DNA of 64,000 bases, taken from Athripsodes cinereus. Its lineage: Eukaryota; Arthropoda; Insecta; Trichoptera; Leptoceridae. Below are positions 54,100-64,000 of this stretch, one piece after another. The stretch lies in contig OX388324.1 of assembly GCA_947579605.1 (NCBI GenBank), positions 20,839,746 through 20,903,745 of the forward strand, written 5' to 3'. The notes under the pieces were generated by a model, which ran no database searches, was not told the DNA's origin, and saw only the letters and a program-made list of their open reading frames with translations. Position numbers and translations under genes: made by a program. Numbering within the stretch: the first letter of the stretch is position 1; each line of letters starts with the position of its first letter.

Positions 54100-54525
54100 G
54101 ATTAGAGAAACTTGGACGTGGTTGAAGAAGGACGAAAATGGAATGAATGCAGTGAAGATACAATCGCTGAGAAGATTGGTAATACGTTGCGTGATAGAGT
54201 GAGGAATGATGATACTAGAAGAATGAGCGGATGCAAGAAAAATGTTGTGTACAGAATGGGTGTAAATAAATTACAATGGTTTGGACGTTTAGTTCGAATA
54301 GTTGAGGAAATGATGATATAACTATCTGAAAGAGGGGATGTGAGAAAGCGCGGGCGTCTTAGAACCACGTGGCTTGATCAAGTGGACCAAATTCCCAAAG
54401 TTTGCTGTGTGAAATGTAGAAGAAGCGAAAGAAGTAAGTATGTAAGGATAGATCTATATGGCGTTCCATTCTCACTGGTTACCCCACTTGAGATGCAGCG
54501 TGGGGGTATAGATAGATTGATTTTC
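54100..54525 (+). pseudogene. LINE-A copy, moderately decayed
   Basis: Reads ETWTWLKKDENGMNAVKIQS, LRDRVRNDDTRRMSGCKKN, RKRGRLRTTWLDQVDQIPK, then lacks the RVLSKRNRRA segment and ends with TTACCCCACTTGAGATG. Frameshifts at about 54180 and 54320. Confidence 0.7.
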
Positions 54526-55139
54526 ATTGGTGAGTCATTTCAGAGGAATGAGTTTAAATCGAAACGAGTCTTTTTTAAATCTCTCGTGGTAGCTGTTAAG
54601 TTATTGTTTTCGAGATAAATTCAAAGAGATGAGTTGAATCTGTTATGGGGAGTGAGTATTTAATACAGAAAAATTACCTTTTTTAAATAAAGTAAAATAA
54701 ATATAAAATTTTAATACTTTTAAACTTACACGCTTGTGCGAATAACTTTAAACAGGAAGTGGTTACGTTCAAAATACTACAGGTGTACATTAAAAATATG
54801 TACAAATAGGTAATTACAGTCTAAGTAAGTACCCGCACAGTAATTACCTGTACTGTATAGAGGGTAGATTCATTTACTACTGTCAATTAATCATATCTGC
54901 AAAAGATTTTGATCGGTCACTTATATTTGATATGAATTAAAAAGGGTTGCTCCTAATGTGGAGATGGGATGTGTAGATAAAATACATAATCTTATCTGAA
55001 GTAAGAATAAAATTAAAAAAAAAACTCAAACCTACTAACAGTTATTAAAAAAAATATATATTTATTCACCCTCATGCTATTTTTATCCGTTTTTAGGTTC
55101 ATTTACCTACATTATCTAAAATAAACTAAATTGCCACTG

Positions 55140-55432
55140 TAAATACTGTTTGGTCATGTGGAGCGAATGTATGGTGTAAGATTGACGAAGAGGGTGTATT
55201 TATCTGAAAGAGAGGGTGTGAGAAAGCGCGGACGTCCAAGAACTACGTGGCTTGACCACGTGGATCAAATTCTCAAGGACGGTCGCGTATTAAGTAAGAG
55301 GAATCGGCGTGCATGTATGAGAAACTGGATGAATGTAGAGGAAGTGAAAGAAGTATGTAAGGACAGATCTATATGGCGTTCCGTTCTCTCTGCCTACCCC
55401 ACCTGGGACACGGCGTGAGTGTATAGTATAGT
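55140..55432 (+). pseudogene. LINE-A 3' end copy
   Basis: An 86-residue frame: MERMYGVRLTKRVYLSERE, RKRGRPRTTWLDHVDQILKD, SKRNRRACMRNWMNVEEVK, ending SAYPTWDTA. Tail CGGCGTGAGTGTATAGTATAG. 5'-truncated but open. Confidence 0.78.
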
Positions 55433-55472
55433 AAATACTGTATTACGTGTCTATGTACTGCAAATACTTATT

Positions 55473-55671
55473 TTAAATAGACGATTTATGATATCAGTTA
55501 TTTTAGAAGGATTAACTATGTAACAGTTACGAGACATTTTGAATGTTTTTTAAATATTCTACAATGCACATCCGTTACTTGATTTTTTAAGATCGCGATC
55601 GATTTTAAAAAAATCAAGTAACGGATGTGCATTGTAGAATATTTAAAAAACATTCAAAATAGACGATTTAT
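55473..55671. repeat. Foldback insertion with 15-bp flanking duplication
   Basis: AAATAGACGATTTAT occurs just before (about 55474-55488) and at the end (55657-55671). Inside is a hairpin whose ~53-bp arms, 55536-55588 and 55608-55660, are essentially perfect, around a ~19-bp loop containing GATCGCGATC. Two bases of the right arm overlap the duplication. No transposon ends are recognisable. Confidence 0.75.
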
Positions 55672-55689
55672 CTTGTGATCCTATGCAGT

Positions 55690-55775
55690 CTCCGGCAAAG
55701 AATAGGTCTCCTACCTTTTTCTGTAAGTTTTCGAGTATCCTGTAAAAGACATCAGGTATTCGCAAAGTAGGTACC
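55690..55775 (+). mobile_element. S element 5' fragment
   Basis: CCGGCAAAGAATAGGTCTCC, TGTAAGTTTTCGAGTATCC, TGTAAAAGACATCAGGTATT. Truncated at the 3' side. Confidence 0.5.
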
Positions 55776-56649
55776 TTGTAGGTTTGTTTGTATGTGATTA
55801 ACTCGTACATACATAATATTATAATGCATAACATTATTTTATAGTGTCCATGTATAATATACAAGATTATGTGCCTACCTTTGCTATTTGCTAGTAGAGA
55901 GTACTTATAGTATATTATAATATATATGATCATTGTATTGTGTGCAGTGGGTGCAATATTATCAGGGACACAGGTGGAGGGGTGGGTAACAACAATATAT
56001 TATAGTAAGTAGGTACTGTATGCACATATCAAATAGGACCGGATGTAACATACATACAAACGCATTATATATTGTGCTACTACTACCTATATCGCGTGCT
56101 GAGAGGCAATCTTTATGTTATTGTATAATAACGGCACTAAATGGAGTAACCGCAGAATCTACATATTTTTTTATGAATGGCTATTTTTTATACATTTTAT
56201 ATCTATTTGTTGTCATCAAATTACGGTCAGAATATTGAATAAGCTCTCTAGTATTTTATATAAGTTATACTTAATATAAAATATTATTTATTATTTGAAT
56301 AACTATAATATGTGCTGGAAGACATTGCCTCAAGGCAATATGTACGGCTTTTTTTACTAATTTATTTTTACAATAAAGTGATTACATATTACTTAATATG
56401 ATAAAAATATTTTTCATAAATAGAGTAGTCAACCTCAAAGTGATGTATCGTAATCAGTGATCTGAGTGATCTTCTTGTAATATGATAATTGATTTTTTAC
56501 GTCATCCTCTTCCTAAGCGTCTCTATCTGATGTCCATTCACTGAAGATGGCGACGTTCCGCTCGTCGATAACTAGATCAATAACCAGACTACATCTGACT
56601 AAAAATCTGAAGACATAATGTTAATATATGTAAGAAAAATATGTAAGAA

Positions 56650-56866
56650 AATATGATGTTCTTCTTCTTCTTCTCAGCCCACTCCTGTCCGCTCCTGAAC
56701 GAAGGCATCCTCAATTTATTTCCACGTCATTCGATCTCCATCCAGTTGACCCCAGCGTGTCGAGTGATATCATCCCTCCATCTCATTGGAGGTCTTCCAA
56801 TGCTCCTAGTTACTGCTCGTGGTCTCCAAGATGTAAGAGACTTTGGCCATTTGTCATGATGTTAAT
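56650..56866 (-). pseudogene. RTE-like LINE C-terminal fragment with (GAA)n tail
   Basis: On the minus strand: DKWPKSLTSWRPRAVTRS, GRPPMRWRDDITRHAGVNW, a stop, then FRSGQEWAEKKKKN. The 3' tail is (GAA)n at 56657. The plus-strand frame here is a shadow. Confidence 0.7.
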
Positions 56867-57143
56867 ATGTTAGAACACTTTCGCCCCTAAAAGCTCCTCT
56901 CAGGACCACAGGGTAGAGATAGTCCTTGATATAAAAATAGTAGGTACGTCGAATAAATAGTATTGAATAAACTTATGGCAGTAAATACTAATTGTAAATG
57001 ATTGACAACAAATTAGTAAAATGTTAATAACTAATTGGACCCGATCAATGAATGAAAGTTGTGAGTATATATTTTTTACCAAGGGGTGCCTCTGTTAGTG
57101 GGTAGGTACCTACCCCAGACTATTGTTATTATATTATATTATA

Positions 57144-57945
57144 CAGTCGATTCCACTTAATTGGGACACATCGGGACTTGGGCATTTTGTCTCAATTAAG
57201 CGGCTGTCCCAATTAAGCGAATTTCAATTTTTTTTTAAATTTATTTATTTGGTTTTGGCAACTAAGGCCATAAACCAGTAATAGGTACACACAGAAAATT
57301 AAACAATGCATATTTTTTTTCAATAATTTTATTTTATAAACTCTTGGAAACTGTAAATTACAAATAGGTAATATAAAATACAAAAATGTAATATAAACTT
57401 TTAAGAAAAGAAAAATTCCCAGTTCAAATAATCAATGGGTAGGTACCTACATAAATTTAATATATATACAAAAATGAGAATTCTTTGTACATATTTTTTT
57501 CTTGAGAATATGTGTAACATAATATGTGCTGTGATCTTAATTTTACTGTCCCAATTAAGCGGAATATTGTCCCAATTACACATATAAATTTACTATTGGT
57601 GTCATGGTTTGGTTTCTGTTCTTAGAGATTTGTCCCAAATAAGTAGTAGTAGTAGTATGTAGCAGTAGTATACCATCACGGCATATCCCACAAGTGGGGT
57701 AGCCAGCAGACCAGCTGCATGTAATAAACATGCAAACTGTCTTCTGCGTGCCAATATACAATGAAGACATTCAGGATGGGTGGTAAACCTCATCACTGAA
57801 TTTAAGATGTAAAATGTCTTAATTTTTTCGAACACCTGCCTTTTACAGGACACTCGAAAACTTACGGAGAAGAGTGGGAGACCAATTCTTTACCGGGTGC
57901 TCCACGGGATAATAAGCGGCTGTCCCAATTAAGCGGAATCGACTG
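57144..57945 (+). mobile_element. Pogo/Tigger-like non-autonomous element (802 bp), with S nested inside
   Basis: The ends CAGTCGATTCC(A/G)CTTAAT are inverted copies at 57144 and 57945, flanked by TA on both sides (57142-57143, 57946-57947). Subterminal TGTCCCAATTAAGCG repeats recur at about 57206, 57548 and 57920, as in Tigger ends. No transposase is present. About 260 bp of the right half is an S element. Confidence 0.78.
57646..57909 (-). mobile_element. S element, full-length, inside the Tigger-like element
   Basis: 5' end CCGTGGAGCACCCGGTAAAG at 57909, tail near GCCGTGATGGTATAC at about 57662 with (GTA)n beyond. It is the best preserved copy. A degenerate A-box-like GGAGCACCCGG and B-box-like GTGTTCGAAAA are at plausible pol III spacing. 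Confidence 0.75.
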
Positions 57946-58422
57946 TATTATGTATGAACTATATACATATCTACGCAATATCAAACACGCAAGTATTATG
58001 TTATAATAATATTAATATGTGTTATGTATTGTATCAGTAGAGGGGTGTAGGGTTCGATGTTCGGTACAGGAAATCTCTCATAGGACATGATATAGTATAA
58101 TAGACAGTCACGTCTAGCTGTCATAGGATCGATGATCTATGTATTTATATACTTAGGTACTTACCTATTTATCAGTGACATTCCTTTCAAAAATTCATTT
58201 TTTTCTATCACGGTTCATGCGTTCACTTGAACTCTCTGAACTCAAACTTTATAATATTAATGTGTGATAAAATGATATTTTGGCTTTCATTTGAAATTAT
58301 ATAGAAGAAAGTAATAAGAAATAAAATTTGTGAATCTTAAAAATATATACAGTAGATATAGGTAAATAATATCACCCTCTATCAGTGAAATTAAAACTTG
58401 CAGACATCTGTGACAATCATGT

Positions 58423-58560
58423 AATTTGAAACAAGTGTTTCTTTCTACTATAGATTATTGATTCCGAGAGAGACGTCTTTCACTTATCAGGTCATTATCA
58501 ATCCTAAGAGATCATATGAGAGTACAAAGAAACACTTGTTTCAAATTACATAATTATGGA
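58423..58560. mobile_element. Mini-MITE X with ~25-bp inverted ends
   Basis: The left end TGTAATTTGAAACAAGTG is repeated inverted at the right end (ending at about 58550). The interior has GAGAGACGTCTTTCACTTAT and CATTATCAATCC. Related to 10955-11065, 32571-32640 and 61193-61283. Confidence 0.6.
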
Positions 58561-59089
58561 ATTCTACTACTTGTGCCTCTGACAATGTTTATTCCAAAAG
58601 ATCATTGAACATCTTGTATAAAGATTCATATTTACGAACGAACATGTTAAAAATAAAAATTCAAATTTAAGATTAAATACAGATGTGTGGTTTGGTGCTG
58701 AAACTGGACAAATCTATTTGAAGAATTTTGTCAGTAAAACCCAAAAACTAATAAGATTTAGACAAATTTGACTATAGTTAAAAATTAGAAGATGTATTTC
58801 TTCAAAATTGCTAAATACCACAATATTTTTTGACTATTATTTATTATTATAACAAACTCAATTTTTCATTGTTTGACTATCATTTCAATTTAAATAAAAA
58901 AAAAATTACCTACAAATCAGTTTTATTCAGGAATATTTATATAACTTATGTATAATCAATTTATGTGCATGCTGCTACAAGCTGTATTTTTGTCATCGTC
59001 TGTCAAATTGCTATTGTTTCTTTTATTTAACATGTAAAAGGCTCTGCCATGTAAAAATTTAAATAAATAAATATTATTAACTTACTCAG

Positions 59090-59430
59090 CAATTTCTGGT
59101 ACATTCTTGGGGTTATGTCACATAATAAAACTCATCTAAATGTTGAAAACGATCATCTTCAACTAGCATTTGATTGGCATGCACATATTTTTGACTACAG
59201 TCACTTAATAATAATAATAATAAAAATCTTTATTGCACAAAAAACAAACATTAATAAAATATAAACATTGTAGAACCAGACAAATAAATTTGTGCAATGG
59301 GCGAGTTTATCGCGGAAGCGCGATATCTTTTAACTAACCCATACCCACGTCACTTCACGCGTCGTGGGGTTAGGATCAAGACAAGATTAAGATCGTATTT
59401 AGATTGTGACAATAGTAAACATGCTGTCTT
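59090..59430 (+). repeat. Repeat G copy, interrupted by LINE Q tail
   Basis: AATTTCTGGTACATTCTTGG starts it. After the insertion it resumes with GTCACTTCACGCGTCGTGGG and ends AAGATCGTATTTAGATTGTG. Confidence 0.55.
59207..59350 (-). mobile_element. LINE Q tail with 7-bp target duplication
   Basis: GTCACTT immediately precedes (59200-59206) and follows the insert. The insert is (AAT)n, CTTTATTGCACAAAAAAC, then GGGCGAGTTTATCGCGGAAG and ACTAACCC. 5'-truncated LINE end inside repeat G. Confidence 0.65.
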
Positions 59431-60130
59431 GTAGAATTCAAGACGAAAAATATATCTACATACTTAGTTAAAAAAAACTGAACTGAACTGAACTGGTGAA
59501 CTGGCTCTCAGCACTGGAGCCAAGACTGTAGAGGACACGACGCAGCCCACATGGGTTAAGATTTATCAACACCGGGCCATAGGTACGAAAAGTAAAGTAA
59601 GTTAGAAAAAAACGTCATTTTTGGATTTGTCCTATTTCGATCCCAAATTACTCTTATGGAAACTATTCGATATGATAAAAGGAAATGGATAGGTTTGAGA
59701 AATAAATTTTCGTCTACAACAGTAGGTAGGTACTAACAGCAGCTAACATGACGTATTTATTGGTGTATTGATAAAGTTTAATCCATCCCTATGTGCACTC
59801 ACATGATCAGATGTATTTTAGGGTGCAATAACCCTATTGGGGGTAGGTATACAAATAATACAGTATATATGACTACAGTCTAATGCAACTATTGTATCTG
59901 ATAAATATGTAGGTATTTTGTTCGATATTGATATTATGGCACCACGCGAAAACTGATGCAGCACGATGACAAACAATAAAATTACAGTAAGGTATTATGT
60001 TACCACTTTTACACGCTGTCAGCATTTTTGACAGTCCAATTAAAGTTAAATTAAATGTCATTGTAAAATAGAAGTGTGAAATTACATCCAATCCTATTTT
60101 AGACTAAATTTAGATTTGCGTGTATTTCAA
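59430..60130. other. Mostly unassigned
   Basis: A short (AACTG)n run at 59474-59500 precedes a GC-richer ~80-bp block (GGAGCCAAGACTGTAGAGG), which looks like a LINE C-terminal scrap. The remainder has no recognisable feature. Confidence 0.3.
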
Positions 60131-60138
60131 GTTTAATT

Positions 60139-60281
60139 TTTTAAAAAAATTTTCTCATACACCTTTCACAGAAAACTGAAAGCTTGTGTCGTGAAAAGGG
60201 AGTTTGCCGGCACCTGGGATAGAACCACGCACCTCTTGTGTCATGAAGCCTAGACTCTACCTCCAGGATATCGGCGAACTC
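60139..60281 (-). mobile_element. SINE T, minus orientation, A-tail short
   Basis: On the minus strand: GATATCCTGGAGGTAGAGTC, TGGTTCTATCCCAGGTGCC, CACGACACAAGCTTTC. The body is deleted after AGGTGTATGAG. Confidence 0.72.
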
Positions 60282-60636
60282 ATTTTATTCCTTTTCTACT
60301 CAATGTTTTGTAAATTATATTTTGTTAAATGTTTGCTTATTCTCCGTAAATGAAAATATAGTTTTCTTAGGTGTATGATATATTAAGAGTACCTTTTTCA
60401 ATTTTCTATTTTGTTGTATTATAATATTTTATTGTTTAAGGCTTATAGCCGTTCACTGTATAGAATTAAAAATATTCAACTATTGTTGTAATTTATTTTA
60501 CCGTTTTTCAAAGAAAGTCCCTAATCAAATTGTTTTTAAAGTTTTCTTTTCTGAACATAAGGAGTAAACAATTTTATTCAAAATAAAGTGATCTATATTT
60601 CTACGACCTGGCTATTTTGAAATTCCATTTTATTTA

Positions 60637-60755
60637 ATAATAATAATAATAATAATAAAAATCTTTATTGCACAAAATAAAACAAACATTATTAAAATAT
60701 AAACATTGTAAAACCAGACAAATAAATTTGTGCAATGGGCGAGTTTATTTATTAT
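60637..60755 (-). mobile_element. LINE Q tail joined to an S copy
   Basis: (AAT)n, TCTTTATTGCACAAAATAA, CAATGGGCGAGTTTAT. It then switches abruptly into S at about 60762. Confidence 0.55.
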
Positions 60756-60761
60756 TTCGTA

Positions 60762-61000
60762 TGTTTCGTGGAGTTATCGGTTAAAAATTCTCCCATTCTT
60801 TTTTGAAAATTTTTCAGTGTCCTGTAGAAGACTCGTAAATGTTGTTAAATCTCACGCACAAGACAATTAACATTTACAATTCAGCAATGAAGTATGTCAC
60901 GAGTTCTGAATGTTTTATTGACACGTAGATGACAATCTGCATCATTATGACTTGTAGTTAGTTCGCTGGCTACCCCACTTGTGAGAGATGCCATTATGAG
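60762..61000 (+). mobile_element. S element, plus orientation, diverged
   Basis: 5' TTTCGTGGAGTTATCGGTTA, middle TTCAGCAATGAAGTATGTCA, 3' GGCTACCCCACTTGTGAGAG and ATGCCATTATGAGATG. A W-like fragment follows (about 61020-61075). Confidence 0.5.
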
Positions 61001-61192
61001 ATGGATGGACAGACATTTAAAGTAAAATGCTTAAACCATCCTGAGCTGATTCGTAAACTTTGGAACACCATATGATTTTCATGCTGCCCTCTCTTAAGCG
61101 ATTCTATCTTGTGATTGACACATTTAACATAACAATATAATATTATTTTTCGTAGATTTTATATAGAAGTAAATTAAACACGATTATGTTGT

Positions 61193-61283
61193 ATTCTACT
61201 ATGCGACTTATTCTCGAAAGAGATTGACAATGTCCTAACAAGACGAAAGACGTCTCTCTCGTGAATAAATTGCATAGTAGAAT
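61193..61283. mobile_element. Mini-MITE X, ~90 bp
   Basis: The ends ATTCTACTATGCGACTTATTC and, inverted, the same with two changes. The centre is CCTAACAAGACGAAAGACGTC. Smaller than the 58.4-kb copy. Confidence 0.6.
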
Positions 61284-61299
61284 CATAAAGAATCATCGA

Positions 61300-61420
61300 T
61301 CAGACTGTCACCAGCTTCAGAAGCAAATTGAAAACTGAACTCTTCACCGGCGCCCTTGAGAAGGCCTAGGGACTGTTAAACGGCGTCAAAATAAAACCAT
61401 CCAGAATCATCATCATCATA
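61300..61420 (+). pseudogene. LINE C-terminal end with (CAT)n tail
   Basis: Reads SFRSKLKTELFTGALEKA then a stop, GGCGTCAAAATAAAACC, and (ATC)n. Related in layout to the CR1/L2-like end at 10.6 kb. Confidence 0.5.
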
Positions 61421-61424
61421 GACA

Positions 61425-61605
61425 TACTATATATTTTGCAGCGCGGTACATTTTTTCGGAATTTTTGTGTTCCAACATCGATGTCCTTCAAGCATTAGCA
61501 ATGTATTGTCTTTACAACCAACGTCAGTATAAAACTGGATGCAAAATTTGATCGGCTGCATGACCGATTTTTTTTTTTGAATTACCGATCTAGTATATCT
61601 TTGAG
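61425..61605 (+). repeat. Repeat E copy at the edge of the satellite
   Basis: TTTTGCAGCGCGGTACATTT, CATCGATGTCCTTCAAGCAT, GAATTACCGATCTAGTATATC. Its last ~15 bp are nearly the start of the 99-bp satellite unit (CCGATATAGTATATC). Confidence 0.65.
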
Positions 61606-61631
61606 TAGGATAAAACATAATTATGTTTTAT

Positions 61632-61814
61632 TCGTTCGTCGGTATCCTGGAGGTAGAGTCTCGGCCTCGTGAACAATTGGTCCGCAGTTCGATCCCAGGT
61701 ACCGGCAAACTCACCTTTCATGACACAAGCTTTTAGCTTACTGTGAAAGGTGTATAAGGTTGTATTTGGGTTTATAACAAAACCCAGATACATCTTTTCA
61801 AAAAAAAAAAAAAA
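61632..61814 (+). mobile_element. SINE T inside satellite unit 1
   Basis: A-box-like GGTATCCTGGAGG, B-box GCAGTTCGATCCC, standard body and A-tail. TTATT lies on both sides and the unit resumes after it, so a short target duplication is likely. Confidence 0.8.
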
Positions 61815-61969
61815 TTATTTCATAATTTAAATGTAACATAATCAGACACTACCTATGTACATATATCCGATATAGTATATCTTTGAGTAGGATAAAACAT
61901 AATTATGTTTTATTTATTTCATAATTTAAATGTAACATAATCAGACACTACCTATGTACATATATATTA

Positions 61970-62072
61970 ATTGGGGAACTGGCCAGATCTTATTGTATGT
62001 TTGTAATTTATGTATTGTGTTGTCAGTTTTCTGTGAGTGTCTCTATGAAATAAAATAAAATAAAATAAAAAA
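61970..62072 (+). mobile_element. Small retro-tail insertion in satellite unit 2
   Basis: AATTGGGGAACTGGCCAGAT, TGTATTGTGTTGTCAGTTT, GAGTGTCTCTATG, then (AAAAT)n. It has no partner elsewhere in the window. Likely a LINE 3' end. Confidence 0.55.
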
Positions 62073-63480
62073 TATCCGATATAGTATATCTTTGAGTAGG
62101 ATAAAACATAATTATGTTTTATTTATTTCATAATTTAAATGTAACATAATCAGACACTACCTATGTACATATATCCGATATAGTATATCTTTGAGTAGGA
62201 TAAAACATAATTATGTTTTATTTATTTCATAATTTAAATGTAACATAATCAGACACTACCTACATATATCCGATACAGTATATCTTTGAGTAGGATAAAA
62301 CATAATTATGTTTTATTTATTTCATAATTTAAATGTAACATAATCAAACACTACCTATGTACATATATCCGATATAGTATATCTTTGAGTAGGATAAAAC
62401 ATAATTATGTTTTATTTATTTCATAATTTAAATGTAACATAATCAGACACTACCTATGTACATATATCCGATATAGTATATCTTTGAGTAGGATAAAACA
62501 TAATTATGTTTTATTTATTTCATAATTTAAATGTAACATAATCAGACACTACCTATGTACATATATCCGATATAGTATATCTTTGAGTAGGATAAAACAT
62601 AATTATGTTTTATTTATTTCATAATTTAAATGTAACATAATCAGACACTACCTATGTACATATATCCGATATAGTATATCTTTGAGGAGGATAAAACATA
62701 ATTATGTTTTATTTATTTCATAATTTAAATGTAACATAATCAGACACTACCTATGTACATATATCCGATATAGTATATCTTTGAGTAGGATAAAACATAA
62801 TTATGTTTTATTTATTTCATAATTTAAATGTAACATAATCAGACACTACCTATGTACATATATATCCGATATAGTATATCTTTGAGTAGGATAAAACATA
62901 ATTATGTTTTATTTATTTCATAATTTAAATGTAACATAATCAGACACTACCTATGTACATATATCCGATATAGTATATCTTTGAGTAGGATAAAACATAA
63001 TTATGTTTTATTTATTTCATAATTTAAATGTAACATTATCAGACACTACCTATGTACATATATCCGATATAGTATATCTTTGAGTAGGATAAAACATAAT
63101 TATGTTTTATTTATTTCATAATTTAAATGTAACATTATCAGACACTATCCGATATATCCCATATAGTATATCTTTGAGTAGGATAAAACATAATTATGTT
63201 TCATTTATTTCATAATTTGAGTGTAACATAATCAGACACTACCTATGTACATATATCCCATATAGTATATCTTTGAGTAGGATAAAACATAATTATGTTT
63301 CATTTATTTCATAATTTGAGTGTAACATAATCAGACACTACCTATGTACATATATCCCATATAGTATATCTTTGAGTAGGATAAAACATAATTATGTTTC
63401 ATTTATTTCATAATTTAAATGTAACATAATCAGACACTACCTATGTACATATATCCCATATAGTATATCTTTGAGTAGGA

Positions 63481-64000
63481 TTTAATATTTATTTAATACA
63501 ATACAATATACGGCAATTGCCTTTACAAGTATACAGATAAACTTTCCAATCCATAAAAATATAAAAACAATTCAAAAATACAAAAACAATATAAAAACAT
63601 AAAAAAAACAGACAAAACATTCTCCAGTTAAAGTCAAAAAGTAAAAATTAAAATTTAAATACAAAACACAATAAATTCATTAAAAGACAAATTCCAGTCA
63701 CTAGTCATGATAAAAACAAAAAATAATGATAATAATTTTAAAATAATTCTAAAACTGCACAAAAATACATGGGAAAATCTACTAGGTCTGGTCTGAAAGA
63801 AGTGATTCGATTAACTTAAACTTATATACTAACAGAGATGTGCCAAATACGTCTACAACATTCGCATTTTTGTTTCCAAGACGCTGCAATCTGTTGACAG
63901 ACGAGTTATAATCATAAGAAGTGTTGGAACTATTACAATAAAAAGGTAAAGCCTGTCGAGTAGCCCTTATGGGAACATGAAAATTTAGCTTCAACAATAT
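63481..64000 (-). mobile_element. LINE Z 3' end, continues beyond the window
   Basis: Low-coordinate tail (ATTTAAT), then a 3'UTR that matches 29385-29940 without the SINE. Further right the minus-strand frame (63782-63997) reads VPIRATRQALPFYCNSSNTS, NRLQRLGNKNANVVDVFGTS, a C-terminal end resembling the L-P-x-R-x-T-R-x-x-x-x-F pattern of LINE proteins. Confidence 0.7.

Larger units (their letters stand above)
61590..63480. repeat. 99-bp satellite, 17 units
   Basis: Unit marker TCTTTGAG occurs at 61598, 61880, 62089, 62188, 62283, 62382, 62481, 62580, 62679, 62778 and so on to about 63468. The spacing is 99 bp where undisturbed. Each unit contains the 18-bp palindrome AAAACATAATTATGTTTT (GTTTC in the last few) and ATCAGACACTACC. 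Unit 1 is opened by a SINE T and unit 2 by a ~110-bp insertion ending in (AAAAT)n. The last units share the variants CCCATATAG and TTTGAGTGT, a local sub-family. Confidence 0.92.

Noticed and set aside
61590..63480. Regular repeats as a possible CRISPR array
   Set aside because: The whole 99-bp unit is repeated with no variable spacers, and the context is eukaryotic. It is a satellite.

Overview
The window is AT-rich animal DNA from an arthropod, most probably an insect. It has a single spliced host gene with long introns, and the rest is dense, nested, decayed transposable elements. Two repeats look like the Helitron relics common in moths and other insects, and several LINE 3' tails resemble lepidopteran CR1-type tails. 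The order is therefore suggested (Lepidoptera or a relative) but not proven. No bacterial operons, CRISPR arrays, rRNA genes or free-standing tRNA genes were seen.

Host gene (minus strand, 18856 leftwards past base 1). A giant first coding exon (18856-14623) encodes about 1,360 residues of Lys/Glu/Ser/Thr-rich low-complexity sequence, followed by a MYND zinc finger. Four further exons (14526-14315, 14216-14009, 1017-887, 795-617) encode a C-terminal region resembling that of MSS51-like MYND proteins. All four junctions have GT/AG signals and matching codon phases. Intron 3 is about 13 kb and filled with repeats. The 3' end lies outside the window.

Repeats by region. The intron (1-14 kb) holds a PIF/Harbinger-like MITE nested in another repeat, a perfect 64-bp palindrome, a foldback, Helitron relics, a ~31-bp tandem repeat, LINE tails and three copies of a tRNA-derived SINE (SINE T). 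From 19 to 34 kb lie copies of LINE-A, a SINE-like family (S) that shares the LINE-A 3' tail, a 3.06-kb RTE-like LINE (25970-29031) inserted into an older LINE-A copy with a 7-bp target duplication, a Penelope-like fragment, a 3 x 91-bp tandem repeat and a foldback insertion. From 34 to 45 kb there are more LINE tails, hairpins and a second MITE copy. A 2.4-kb DNA transposon (45700-48106) has 11-bp inverted ends and a broken transposase of a family I cannot name. From 48 to 61 kb are more LINE tails, a pogo/Tigger-like element with an S copy inside, foldbacks and mini-MITEs. The right end (61598-63480) is a 17-copy 99-bp satellite that seems to start at the end of a dispersed repeat (E), followed by the tail of another LINE.

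The genes do not form a pathway: there is one host gene, and everything else recognisable is mobile DNA. The value of the window is in the host gene's unusual architecture and in element-element relationships: dated nestings, filled versus empty sites, SINE/LINE tail sharing and foldback insertions with target duplications.
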